A model generated the notes under the pieces. The model saw only the letters and a program-made list of their open reading frames with translations. It was not told the DNA's origin and did not search any database. Position numbers and translations under genes: made by a program. Of a stretch of 40,372 nt of DNA, positions 16,630 through 25,135 are shown in pieces. Each line of letters starts with the position of its first letter. Position 1 is the stretch's first letter. The DNA lies in the NCBI GenBank assembly GCA_003224525.1, contig QHZB01000186.1, positions 1 to 40,372 of the forward strand. The letters are read 5' to 3'. The stretch comes from Acidobacteriota bacterium. GTDB taxonomy: Bacteria; Acidobacteriota; Terriglobia; Acidiferrales; UBA7541.

Positions 16630-17216
16630 AGAAAAAAACCTTTGCCATCGGCGTGTTTGCAGTGATCCTAATCTTTCTCGCGGTGTACTTCATGCTGGAT
16701 TCTTCCACGCCGACCGGTCAGGATCCTCTCGCCACGCTTACAACCGCGAATTTCGCGACGTTCGAAGAGTCCTTCGACAAATCCATCGAAGGGCCTCGGC
16801 TGGTACTCCTTCTTTCTCCGACTTGATCCACCTGTCTGCGGGGGGCCTCCGCAGTCGAACAACTCTTGCAACATTATTCGAACCCTTCGCTCCGGGTGCT
16901 GGTGGTGTGGGAGCCGATACTTCCGACGGACTTGCGTTCACCGGTTCATAGCACGCTCGGGAGAATCCTGGACAAGCGTACCCGTCAATTCTGGGACCCG
17001 CAACATCTCGTCGCACAAGAGCTCGGCAGGATTGCCGGTGAAAACCCGGGACAACCGAAGCCCGATTGTTGTATCAATCGAGGATTCTTCTGGGACGATG
17101 CCATTCTCTATGCACCACATTCGCAGTGGCGGCAGACACCGGCGGCTGTTTTCTGGAACGGTCCGGTCGTCCGCGTGACTTCTGCCCTCGAGAAGACACT
17201 CCATGATCGCCCATGA
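16626..17216 (+). CDS. Candidate selenoprotein: membrane-anchored thioredoxin-like protein with UxxC motif
   Basis: One reading frame from GTG 16626 to TGA 17216 is open except for a single internal TGA at 16824-16826 (codon 67). Residues 5-24 form a signal anchor (FAIGVFAVILIFLAVYFML), placing the rest in the periplasm. The strand RLVLLLSPT is followed by the internal UGA, then S-T-C70, so the UGA sits at the first cysteine of a thioredoxin-like CxxC. The sequence afterwards remains protein-like in the same frame: GASAVEQLLQ helix, RVLVVWEPILP strand, PKPDCC (C148, C149), and TPAAVFWNGPV resembling the cis-Pro strand. A hairpin at 16836-16854 fits a bacterial SECIS. Read as selenocysteine, the protein is 196 residues. 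The alternative is a Cys-to-stop mutation. The likely role is thiol redox or metal handling with the MerT-like partner. Confidence 0.72.
16824..16854 (+). promoter_or_regulatory. Candidate bacterial SECIS element after in-frame UGA
   Basis: After UGA (16824-16826) and a 9-nt spacer, CTGCGG (16836-16841) pairs with CCGCAG (16849-16854). A G-U and a G-C pair can extend the stem, leaving a G-rich apical loop at about 16843-16847. The loop begins about 17 nt after the UGA and starts with G. Bacterial SECIS elements lie inside the coding region just after the UGA, with a small apical loop carrying G near its start, so position and shape agree. A bulged U, often seen before the upper stem, could be U16835. 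Folding was done by eye. Confidence 0.6.
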
Positions 17217-17226
17217 CGGAGCGTCC

Positions 17227-18117
17227 TCAAGACCTGGCGTAGCAGACCCCGCAGCGGAAGCGCCGTTCCTGTTTCAATTCCACAACGTAGACGATATGCC
17301 CACGGATAAAAATGTCGGGTGTGCCCGGTGCGTAGGGAGCAGCCACTTCGATTTCGGTTTTCGCAACGTATTCCTTCCGGCTCTTGAAACGGAGTCCGCC
17401 GCGGGAAATGTCTTCGCACCTCACGATATCGTCGCCAAAGGCGTAACTCCGGATACACGCCTTGAAATTCACTTTCGTGCGCACGTGCTTGCGTCTGTTT
17501 TCGGTGCGCGCCGCCGGTTGCGCCGCAGCCGCGGGATCCGGTGACGCGGCCGGGAGTGTCTCAATGGACTCCGCTCTTTCCTCAGCTTCCGGCAGGGTGG
17601 TTTCCAGTCGAGCGGGCTCGCCGCCGCCATCTTCACTAGCCCGCTTCCAAATCGTTGAGGAGCCGCACCTCTTGCAAGAACGGACGATCCCTTCGTTGAC
17701 CAGGTATACGTCCGATTCCAGGTCGCTTTGTTGAATCATCTCGCGGACCTTGCAGCTGCTGCACTGGAGCAGCACACGGCTGGCCTCTTTTTCGGAGTCC
17801 GTCATGCTGGGAAAATCGACTCCCCAGAGGTCCAACTCCGCATCCAGGAAGGCCACCCCGTAGGTGTGGCTCTCGCCATGAGAGCCGAGCTGGCCAACGA
17901 CACGAACCTCGGCTTCTTTGTCGGTGTCCAGCCTGCGAAGGATCAATTCCTGTTCTGCGGAGAGTACGTATTGCGAAACAATGCCCGCGCCGTGGCGGCT
18001 GAGCAACACCGTCTTGGTCTGCTCGGAAAAAACTTTGCCCTCCATGTCGCTGCCCACTAACAGAATTGCAATCTCTCTCGCAATTCGGTTGCTGCGACGC
18101 AAGTATTCTGGAGGCAT
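17227..18117 (-). CDS. Protein with N-terminal PilZ-like region, zinc ribbon and C-terminal PilZ domain
   Basis: A 296-residue cytoplasmic protein. The N-terminal region (about 6-100) looks like a diverged PilZ barrel (RRSNRIAREIAILLVG, then TVLLSRHGAGIV). The middle has two CxxC pairs (C119/C122, C148/C151) that could form a zinc ribbon, followed by an acidic, alanine-rich linker. The C-terminal PilZ domain (about 208-294) has RRKHVRTKVNF and DISRGGLRFKS, matching the RxxxR and (D/N)xSxxG c-di-GMP-binding motifs; the first motif here is RKHVR. It ends 10 nt from the convergent selenoprotein-like gene. It is probably a c-di-GMP receptor; the output is unknown. Confidence 0.8.
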   Translation of the reverse strand: MPPEYLRRSNRIAREIAILLVGSDMEGKVFSEQTKTVLLSRHGAGIVSQYVLSAEQELILRRLDTDKEAEVRVVGQLGSHGESHTYGVAFLDAELDLWGVDFPSMTDSEKEASRVLLQCSSCKVREMIQQSDLESDVYLVNEGIVRSCKRCGSSTIWKRASEDGGGEPARLETTLPEAEERAESIETLPAASPDPAAAAQPAARTENRRKHVRTKVNFKACIRSYAFGDDIVRCEDISRGGLRFKSRKEYVAKTEIEVAAPYAPGTPDIFIRGHIVYVVELKQERRFRCGVCYARS

Positions 18118-18322
18118 TGCAACCCACTCTTATATTCCCCAGGAACTTGACAAGATGGTACTTGGATTTCTCCGCTAAAGTCACTGATTTTTGCAGACGC
18201 AGCTCATCCAGCGCGAGACTGGAATTTCTGCCAATCCTGGGCGCGGCAGGCGTATGATAGCTCTGTCGTTCCCAACCCCGACACCCATCCTCTCCGTTGT
18301 GCGCAAGTCAGTGGGGTGTCTC

Positions 18323-18613
18323 ATGCAAGCTATCGCGCGCCGGGTGGAAGAACGCCTTTCCCTGACCGTAAGAGTGGATCTCTGCAGCCTGGATGTCCGT
18401 CATCGTGCGCATGAGGCCCTTACGGAAAACGTGAGCACCCATGGCGCGCGCGTCGTTTCAAGCAATCCCTGGAAACTGAATGATCGGCTGAACTTGTGGT
18501 GCCTACCGGGGGATTTCCGAGCCCGCGCGCGAGTAGTTTATTGCGAGCCGCTCGGCCCCAATTCGTTCGCCATCGGGCTGCAACTGCTGGCCTCAGCGGG
18601 AGAATGGAAATAG
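18323..18613 (+). CDS. Small PilZ-domain protein
   Basis: About 96 residues. The pattern RRVEERLSLTVRVDL, then TENVSTHGARVVSS (NxSxxG), then RARARVVYCEPLG and FAIGLQLL follows the order of a stand-alone PilZ barrel. The N-terminal arginine motif (RRVEER) is only a loose match to RxxxR. The ATG at 18323 is chosen because the domain begins directly after it; in-frame ATGs exist at 18191 and 18254, but the extra residues (proline-rich) look noncoding. Divergent from the larger PilZ gene at 18117. Confidence 0.62.
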   Translation: MQAIARRVEERLSLTVRVDLCSLDVRHRAHEALTENVSTHGARVVSSNPWKLNDRLNLWCLPGDFRARARVVYCEPLGPNSFAIGLQLLASAGEWK

Positions 18614-18670
18614 CTCCCCCAGCGAAGCCCTCTCGATGGTCCTGCTGTATTCGAAGAAAACCTTTGGGAT

Positions 18671-18949
18671 TTAGCGCGAAAGTGCCAGCAGCGATTCGTT
18701 GAGCTTGGTTAGGTCGGAGTCGAGTCGATAGTAGCCGGGCCGCCAGCCTGCCGGAGTCTCCTCACCAGTGATGTTGAGCACGGCAAAATCGTTTGCCGCC
18801 CCCTTCTGGTTGTCCAGCTTCGGGAACTTATCCCCGACATAGGTGGCGGGGTGCTGGCTGACGACGCGCTCGCACTCATTCACGGATAGAACGGCGCGCA
18901 GCATCCCTTGGTTTTTGGCGTGCGGTTGGCAGAAGTAAAGGGTTGGCAT
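18671..18949 (-). CDS. Hypothetical small protein (weak)
   Basis: An open frame of 92 codons with a plausible protein-like composition (NDFAVLNITGEETPAGW, then YYRLDSDLTKLNESLLALSR). No family is recognised. No Shine-Dalgarno precedes the ATG at 18949 or the inner ATG at 18904, and an in-frame stop lies shortly upstream. It may be the 3' remnant of a longer gene rather than a functional one. The 350 bases beyond it, up to 19296, show no gene. Confidence 0.3.
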   Translation of the reverse strand: MPTLYFCQPHAKNQGMLRAVLSVNECERVVSQHPATYVGDKFPKLDNQKGAANDFAVLNITGEETPAGWRPGYYRLDSDLTKLNESLLALSR

Positions 18950-19296
18950 ACAGGAGCATCATCGCCATTCGGTTCGCTAACTTGAATAGTACTTTGGGGC
19001 AATTGGCCGGAAAGGTGACCAAAAGTACAAGGAAATCGGGGTCCATTGGAAATTATTGATTCTGCAGAGCTTGGCGGAAGATTCCGGCTTCCTCGGATTC
19101 CCGATTCGGAACACTCCTGGAACTTACCGAGCGGGCCGTAAAGCCTCGGCGTTTTAGGCCTGGGATATAAGGCCCTGGCGCGCATTTGATTTCTTGGCGG
19201 CATGGTTTTATAAGGGCGCTGTGGGAGGAACCCACCGAAGCCATCTAGCAAAAACCAGCGAGAGGCCGCAGGAATCCTCTTCCTTCAGGGAGGATG

Positions 19297-20535
19297 TCAA
19301 TGCTTGAGCATCTCCATTACCGTCAGCGCGTAGATCGCCGCGCAATCGGTCATTTTTCGCAGGTCGACGTATTCCTTCGGTCCATGCGCCACGGAGAGCA
19401 GGCCGGGACCATAGGCGTAGGCCGGGACGCCCTGCGCGGCGTAGAAGCGAGTCTCCAGCAGGCCAGGGCACATCTCAAAGCAGGGTGCTTTGCCCGTAAC
19501 CGCTCTAACGCTGCGAGCCAGCGCTTCCCCGAGCGGCTCCTCCTTACGGCACGCCGCGGATCGCCCCTCTTGAAGAATCTCCCATTCCAAAGGGATGCCT
19601 TCGCGCTTGCAACTCCCCAGGACCGCAATCAACTTGGCCTTCTCTTCCTCCAGATTTTCTTCGGGATTGATGCGCCGGTCGATGGTGAACCAGCACTCCT
19701 CCGGTACCACGTTGAAGTTTGTGCCGCCGCCGCTTTGCCCGCCCAGCAGGAGAATTGATTGCCGTGCTTGATCCGCCCCTATATTGAACTTGGCGATTCT
19801 CTGCTCCACTTCTTGCTTCAACTCCTGAAGCCGCTCAACGACTTGAACCATCCGCTCGAACGCGTTTTCCCCCTGGTGCTGTAATCCTACGTGCGCGGAT
19901 TTTCCCAGCACACGAACGCGCAACGAAATTGCCCCGCGGTTCGCGTTCCAGACAACGCCGCTGGTCGGCTCAGCCAAAAGCATTCCGATGCCGCCGCGGC
20001 CTAATCGTCCCTGCGTCGCCAGCCCCGCCGAGCCGCCTTCGCCTCCCGTCTCTTCATTGGGCACCAGCGTCAAAGCGATCCTGCCATTCAGTTCGGCGTC
20101 ACATTCTCTCAGCGCGAGAATGGCATAGAGCATTGCCACAATCCCGCCCTTCATGTCGCAGGAACCGCGCCCAAACAAGAAATGGTCTTTACGGAAAGGC
20201 TGGAATTGCTCCCTGGACTGCGCGGGAACCACATCGTAATGTCCGTGAAAGTAGAAAACGCGTTCCCCACGTCTATAGTTGGCAAGCAGACAGACGGGGC
20301 TGTCGCTCGTAGCCTCTTTCGAATCGCCAGCTTCCAAGCGCTCGCATTCGAGGTCCACTCGCCGCAATCGGTTTTCGAGAAGATCGGCGCAGGCGCGATA
20401 ATTCTTCCCCGGCGGGTTCTCCGTGGGTATGGCAACAAGCTCCGCCAGCAGCGCGGCCATTTCGTCCTCGCGTTGCCCTAGCCACGACTGAAGCGCGCCG
20501 ATTCGCGTCGCATCGCCGCTCTTTGTTTTGCTCAT
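19297..20535 (-). CDS. M20-family metallopeptidase (ArgE/DapE-like)
   Basis: A 412-residue di-zinc amidohydrolase. Catalytic and metal motifs are YFHGHYDVVPA (His and Asp), GRGSCDMKGGIVAML (bridging Asp), NEETGGEGG (general base Glu and metal Glu) and SVAHGPKEYVDLRKM (C-terminal metal His), with an intact dimerisation domain between them. The family includes acetylornithine deacetylase, succinyl-diaminopimelate desuccinylase and peptidases; the sequence is not specific enough to choose, and no lysine or arginine genes are nearby. No signal peptide, so cytoplasmic. The start at 20535 has no clear Shine-Dalgarno. Confidence 0.85.
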   Translation of the reverse strand: MSKTKSGDATRIGALQSWLGQREDEMAALLAELVAIPTENPPGKNYRACADLLENRLRRVDLECERLEAGDSKEATSDSPVCLLANYRRGERVFYFHGHYDVVPAQSREQFQPFRKDHFLFGRGSCDMKGGIVAMLYAILALRECDAELNGRIALTLVPNEETGGEGGSAGLATQGRLGRGGIGMLLAEPTSGVVWNANRGAISLRVRVLGKSAHVGLQHQGENAFERMVQVVERLQELKQEVEQRIAKFNIGADQARQSILLLGGQSGGGTNFNVVPEECWFTIDRRINPEENLEEEKAKLIAVLGSCKREGIPLEWEILQEGRSAACRKEEPLGEALARSVRAVTGKAPCFEMCPGLLETRFYAAQGVPAYAYGPGLLSVAHGPKEYVDLRKMTDCAAIYALTVMEMLKH

Positions 20536-20616
20536 CAGTCGTCATGCTAGAAGCCCGCGGCGGTGGCGCCAAGCGCCATTTTGGCGCGTGCGGCGTAAAA
20601 CCAGTTTCGAGCTTTG

Positions 20617-20650
20617 CAAAAAGACAACGGCCCCGAATCGCCGGGGCCGT
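20617..20650 (-). terminator. Rho-independent terminator of the TonB-dependent receptor gene
   Basis: On the minus strand, 32 nt after the receptor stop, ACGGCCCCG pairs perfectly with CGGGGCCGT (9 bp, 6-nt loop), followed by TTGTCTTTTT. Stem, loop and T run are all in the right order for the minus-strand transcript. Confidence 0.88.
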
Positions 20651-20681
20651 GGCTGAAAATCAGCCCAGACTTCTCACGCAG

Positions 20682-23600
20682 CTAGAAGTTCAACTTGAGG
20701 CCGAGCTGCAAGGCGCGAGGATCGCGCGTGCTGGTGATCGTGCCGTAGGTTCCGGAGCCCAGGGTAGTTCCGACGCCGAAGAAGTTCGTGTGATTGAAGA
20801 TGTTGAAAGCTTCGGCTCGGAACTCGAAATTGGCAGTCTCTTTCACCTTGATGTACTTCTCCAGTGCCACGTCCCATTTCTGGTAGCCGGGGCCGCGCAC
20901 GACGCCGCGGCCCTCGTTTCCGGGCCGGCCCAAAGCTCCGGGCACGTCGACGAAGGCGGCAGTGTTGAACCACCGGATAACAGTATGCGGTGCACCAGAA
21001 TTTGGATTGGCGATCTCATCCGGACGGATGCTCACGGCACTCGAAGCAAGTTGTACACCCTGACCGGCCGGGTCGAAGGAGTTGAAGGTGAAGACGGTGA
21101 GTGGCAGCCCCGAATCAACTGAGATGATGCCGGAGATCTGCCAGCCCCCCAGCAAGTGGCCTACGGCTCCTTCCTGCGACTCAAACCAAGGCAGAGCGTA
21201 TACGGCGTCAGCCGTGAAGATGTGTGTGCGATCTTGCTGCAGCGGGCCGTAATCGGCATGGATGTCATAGACGTTTTGTGGCGCGGAGCTGCGATCAGTT
21301 TGGTTGTCAGTGAGCGCTTTGGAATAAGTGTAGTAGATATTTACCAGCGAATGCCGTGGGAAGCGTTTCTGAACGGCGACCTGAAGCGAGTTGTAGTTGG
21401 AGTTGTATCGCGACTGTATGGCATTAATGGGCCCATAGCCTTTGTAGGGCCGAATCTGGTTGAGCAGATTCTCGTTCTGGACTCCGCCCGAGCCGACCGT
21501 GATGTTGCTGCCAACCATCGTGGATAGGCCGGCGGCTACGTAAGCTCCGACCGCCGGCTGGTTGATATCGGCGATTCCGATAAGGTGCGTTCCCTTGCTG
21601 CCGTAATAGCCGACGTCCAGCATGACGCCGTGCCAGAAAATGCGTTGCACGTCCAAACTCCACTCCTGAACGTAGGGCGAGTGAAAAGGCGATGGAGTTG
21701 CTCGCAGGGCCGGAGGCGACAGCGAAACCCTCGGTGTGCCCCCCGTAGGATTATCAAGCGTGGTATTCACGATGGCAAGGCTTTGCACGAAGGGAGGATT
21801 CTGGAAGATGTTCTGTTCGACGATGCCGAACAAGGTGGCGTCATAGAAGATCCCGTAGCCGCCTCGGATAGACGTATTTCCTTTGCTGAACGGATCCCAC
21901 GCGAAACCGATGCGCGGGGCGAAGTTCTTCTTGTCTTCATTGGAGACCTTGACACCGAACGGGGAACTCACGGTGCACTGTACGCACTGTATGCTAACCC
22001 CACCCGCGCCGTTGACCGCCACACCGTTCAGCGAGTTGTAATTCGGGTTGGGAGTGCCGCCGCCGGCGCACGGCGCGACGGTGCAGATGTTGCCATTCGA
22101 ATCGATTGTCGGCGCATGCGTTGAGTCGAAGACCGAGGGAACGAAGTTTGTGAGGAAACGCTTGGCGTCGGTGGGCTCTCGGAAAATTGAGTAGCGAACG
22201 CCAAAACTCACGGTCAGATTTTTTCGCAGCCTGTAATCATCCTGGGCGTACATTTCGAACTGGTTCGTGCGGATGTCTGGAGTGATATCCACCGACGCTT
22301 GAGAGAACGTAGCAACGCGGCCAAGCAGAAAGTTCGCCCAGCCACGCTCCGCAGTGGTTGCGCCGGTGGTCGTAGGCTGGCTGGCGGTCGTCACGGAAAA
22401 GGACCCGACGTTGTTTCCGGCCGCGTTCTCTGTCTTCTGGTAATGATGGTAAGAAAGACCGAACTTGAAAGCGTGCGGACCACGAGCCCAGCTTTGATTG
22501 GTGAATGCATTGTAATCCCGGTTGTAGTCGTTGTAGGGACCAAAACCGGCAACACCGCTCAGCCCGCTGACCGATACGCTCGGGATACGGCCCAGCGTCA
22601 CGGGGAAAGGAAGCGTCGGCTTAACATCAGGGGAATTCGCAGAAGCATCCAGGCCCACCGGTTTGCTTAGGATCGCTCCGTAGGAGTACTGGAAACCGGC
22701 TTCATTCACCATCTGCGGATTGATGCCCGTAATCGTGTGGATGGCGAGATTCCTGCCCGGCGAATTTGTGTTGGTGGTCGCCACGTTGGGAAGCGGAAGC
22801 GAAACTCCCTGGAACAGCCCAACAGGCTCTACCGTTGGGATTCCGTCGTGGAGATAGTGGCCGAACACGCTCAACCGAGGCCCAAAAATGTGGTCGATGC
22901 GGACAAACTGCTGGTTGGCATTGAAAACATTCCGAAGCGGAACAAAGAGCGTGTTGGGTCCGCTGTTCGGAGGCGAGACCGTCGACCAAATATCTTTGAT
23001 ATAGGCTGCGGCTACAGGACTGATGTTGGAGATCGTTGTTCCGGTGGCGGTGCACGCTCCGGCTGAATTGAATGTCGTGCAGACGGGATCGGCAAAAGTA
23101 CCCGTCTTCATCGCTGCCGTGGGGACAGAGGCGTTCACGGTGCCATAGGTAATTACCCGGCGGATTTCTTGGGAAAAGAAAAAAAACGTTCTGTCCTTGC
23201 CTGTGTTGTAGCGGCCGGGAATGTAGACAGGACCGCCGATGGTGTAGCCGAAATCGTTCCAGCGCAAAGGCGGACGCTTAATGCCGCTGGCATTATTGAA
23301 GAAGTTGTTTGCCTGGAGGACATTATTGCGGAAAAATTCGTAGGCATCGCCGTGGAACGAACTTCCTCCCGTTTTTGTCACCACATTGATCTGCGCGGCG
23401 GCGGCGCGACCGAATTGGGGGTCGTATTGTCCCCGCAAGACCTTGAATTCTTCGATAGCGTCCACGCTCGGATAGTTCAGAACCGTCTGGTTTGAGCCGC
23501 GGTCCACATTGTCGGCCCCATCGATCGTCCAGTTGTTGGCGCTATTGCGCAAACCATTGAAGGAAAAAGGCACAACGTTGGTCGTGCCAGAAGGAAGCGA

Positions 23601-24131
23601 GTTTCCGATATAGAGCGTATCTGAGCCGGAAGAATACGAAGCGCCCGGCATAAGCGTGACGAGTTGCTCATAGTTTCGCGCGTTCAAGGGGAGTTCACGC
23701 ACCTCAATGGGATTGACCAGGCCGGCTGCGGTTACAGACTGCAGCTCGACTTGCAGCGGGTTCGCTTCGACGGCGACGGTTTCGCTGACCGAACCGACTT
23801 CGAGAGTCAGATTGATGGTCAGTTTATCGGCGACGTTCAAAGCAATTTTCGAATAGACAGATTTCTTGAAGTTCGGCGCCTCGGCTACGACCTCGTAGCT
23901 CCCGACGGGCAAATACGCCGCGAGATACTGGCCGTTCGGCTCCGTCGTCACGGTGCGAAGAACCACGTTCTTGTCCAGACTTTTGATTGTTATTTTGGCT
24001 CCCGCAACGGCTGCCCCCGAAGAGTCCGTCACCGTACCCACGATTGAGCCGGTGATTTCCTGTGCGGAGGCTATCGCTGCGCAAATACATAGAGACACCA
24101 ACACATATAGCGCTAAGGAATTTCTTCTCAT
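20682..24131 (-). CDS. Oar-like TonB-dependent outer-membrane receptor
   Basis: The 1149-residue protein has a signal peptide (LALYVLVSLCICAAIASAQ) and a carboxypeptidase-regulatory-like Ig-type domain (about 26-108: GSIVGTVTDSSGAAVAGAKI, then PNGQYLAAYLPVGSYEVVAE). A plug domain follows (about 120-255: ELPLNARNYEQLVTLMPGAS, NNWTIDGADN, VLRGQYDPQFGR), and then a large beta-barrel ending LQLGLKLNF with C-terminal Phe. This is the abundant acidobacterial/Oar type of TonB-dependent transporter, thought to take up large organic ligands, perhaps glycans or peptides. No surface lipoprotein partner is encoded beside it. The gene ends in a strong terminator and is monocistronic. Confidence 0.93.
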   Translation of the reverse strand: MRRNSLALYVLVSLCICAAIASAQEITGSIVGTVTDSSGAAVAGAKITIKSLDKNVVLRTVTTEPNGQYLAAYLPVGSYEVVAEAPNFKKSVYSKIALNVADKLTINLTLEVGSVSETVAVEANPLQVELQSVTAAGLVNPIEVRELPLNARNYEQLVTLMPGASYSSGSDTLYIGNSLPSGTTNVVPFSFNGLRNSANNWTIDGADNVDRGSNQTVLNYPSVDAIEEFKVLRGQYDPQFGRAAAAQINVVTKTGGSSFHGDAYEFFRNNVLQANNFFNNASGIKRPPLRWNDFGYTIGGPVYIPGRYNTGKDRTFFFFSQEIRRVITYGTVNASVPTAAMKTGTFADPVCTTFNSAGACTATGTTISNISPVAAAYIKDIWSTVSPPNSGPNTLFVPLRNVFNANQQFVRIDHIFGPRLSVFGHYLHDGIPTVEPVGLFQGVSLPLPNVATTNTNSPGRNLAIHTITGINPQMVNEAGFQYSYGAILSKPVGLDASANSPDVKPTLPFPVTLGRIPSVSVSGLSGVAGFGPYNDYNRDYNAFTNQSWARGPHAFKFGLSYHHYQKTENAAGNNVGSFSVTTASQPTTTGATTAERGWANFLLGRVATFSQASVDITPDIRTNQFEMYAQDDYRLRKNLTVSFGVRYSIFREPTDAKRFLTNFVPSVFDSTHAPTIDSNGNICTVAPCAGGGTPNPNYNSLNGVAVNGAGGVSIQCVQCTVSSPFGVKVSNEDKKNFAPRIGFAWDPFSKGNTSIRGGYGIFYDATLFGIVEQNIFQNPPFVQSLAIVNTTLDNPTGGTPRVSLSPPALRATPSPFHSPYVQEWSLDVQRIFWHGVMLDVGYYGSKGTHLIGIADINQPAVGAYVAAGLSTMVGSNITVGSGGVQNENLLNQIRPYKGYGPINAIQSRYNSNYNSLQVAVQKRFPRHSLVNIYYTYSKALTDNQTDRSSAPQNVYDIHADYGPLQQDRTHIFTADAVYALPWFESQEGAVGHLLGGWQISGIISVDSGLPLTVFTFNSFDPAGQGVQLASSAVSIRPDEIANPNSGAPHTVIRWFNTAAFVDVPGALGRPGNEGRGVVRGPGYQKWDVALEKYIKVKETANFEFRAEAFNIFNHTNFFGVGTTLGSGTYGTITSTRDPRALQLGLKLNF

Positions 24132-24196
24132 GACACCACCCCTGGTCCTAGTGTCTATCTCCTGCCCGCAGGCGCGGACGGCTCACCCCCAAGACG

Positions 24197-24216
24197 CCCC
24201 GGTTTTACTACCGGGG
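24197..24216. promoter_or_regulatory. Hairpin in the 5' region of the receptor gene
   Basis: CCCCGGT (24197-24203) and ACCGGGG (24210-24216) form a perfect 7-bp stem with a 6-nt loop, about 65-85 nt upstream of the receptor start. Without a T run it is not a terminator. It could be an operator or a 5'-leader structure. Confidence 0.35.
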
Positions 24217-24289
24217 GGGATGTCGAGTCAAGCCTCTAAATCGATTTTGCAGAGTGCATCTTCAGTTGGAACGTCGTTGCCTTTTTTCC

Positions 24290-24445
24290 ATGAGCCTGGT
24301 CCTGGCACTAGCCGTCATGGCCCCTGCCGCAATTGTTCCGGTGCGCACTCGCTTCGAATGGTGGGAGTTGACGGGCTACATGCAAGAGCATCCGCCTGTG
24401 GTAGGCTGTGCCGCATTGGAAACATCAAGCGGAGATGAAGCATGA
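24290..24445 (+). CDS. Possible small membrane or exported leader ORF (weak)
   Basis: An ATG-started frame of 51 codons beginning MSLVLALAVMAPAAIV, hydrophobic like a signal peptide. It overlaps the ATG of the next gene by the ATGA configuration, which would allow coupled translation. No Shine-Dalgarno is visible and no family is recognised, so the frame may be chance. Confidence 0.22.
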   Translation: MSLVLALAVMAPAAIVPVRTRFEWWELTGYMQEHPPVVGCAALETSSGDEA

Positions 24446-25053
24446 CCACTGGCACGACCGCCTTTCCAGTTCTGCGATGGGTCGGGTTGGTTTGGATGGT
24501 GGTGTGGCTTCCCGCCTATATGCGCGTATGGGGGTGGGCGAATCTTCTGCATTTGTGTGACGTCGCCGTGATCCTCGGATGCGCCGGATTGTGGTGGGGA
24601 AGTTCGCTGCTGGTTTCCAGCCAGGCGGTGAGTTCGCTGGCAGCCGGTATTCTCTGGGGTCTGGACGTGGGCTCGCGGCTGTTGACGGGACGATTTCTCG
24701 TGGGCGGTACGGAGTACATGTGGGATGCGCGGGCCCCGATCTTCGTCAGGTTGCTATCGAGCTTTCATCTCGGGCTTCCCTTGGCATTGCTCTGGGCCTT
24801 GCGAAAGATAGGATACGACCGCCGCGCTCTGGCATTGCAGGCGGCGATTGCGGCGGGGCTTCTTGTCGCCTCGCGGTTTTTGCCCTCGGGGTTCAATATG
24901 AACTATGCGTACCAAGATCCTCTCTTTCATCGCTTCTGGGGACCTGCTCCCCTACACCTCGCTGTGATTTTTGTTGGAGCGGTCGCGCTTCTTTATTGGC
25001 CGACGCATCTTCTCTTGAGCTGGATGTTTCCGGTGGCGGGCGCCGCTAAATGA
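24442..25053 (+). CDS. Integral membrane protein of unknown function
   Basis: A 203-residue, strongly hydrophobic protein with roughly five or six membrane helices (for example VGLVWMVVWLPAYMRVWGW, CDVAVILGCAGLWWG, HLGLPLALLWAL, LHLAVIFVGAVALLYW). Tryptophan is unusually frequent. Conserved-looking polar features are RFLVGGTEYMWD and NMNYAYQDPL in the predicted loops. GGAG eight nt before the ATG supports the start. I do not recognise the family. It is divergent from the receptor gene. Confidence 0.75.
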   Translation: MTTGTTAFPVLRWVGLVWMVVWLPAYMRVWGWANLLHLCDVAVILGCAGLWWGSSLLVSSQAVSSLAAGILWGLDVGSRLLTGRFLVGGTEYMWDARAPIFVRLLSSFHLGLPLALLWALRKIGYDRRALALQAAIAAGLLVASRFLPSGFNMNYAYQDPLFHRFWGPAPLHLAVIFVGAVALLYWPTHLLLSWMFPVAGAAK

Positions 25054-25135
25054 ACTAAAGGGGTCAAGATTTTGTGCTGCGTCTCGGAAAAATTCCCAAG
25101 AATCCACGGCTAGCTTGGCTGGCTTCGCATTGTAG

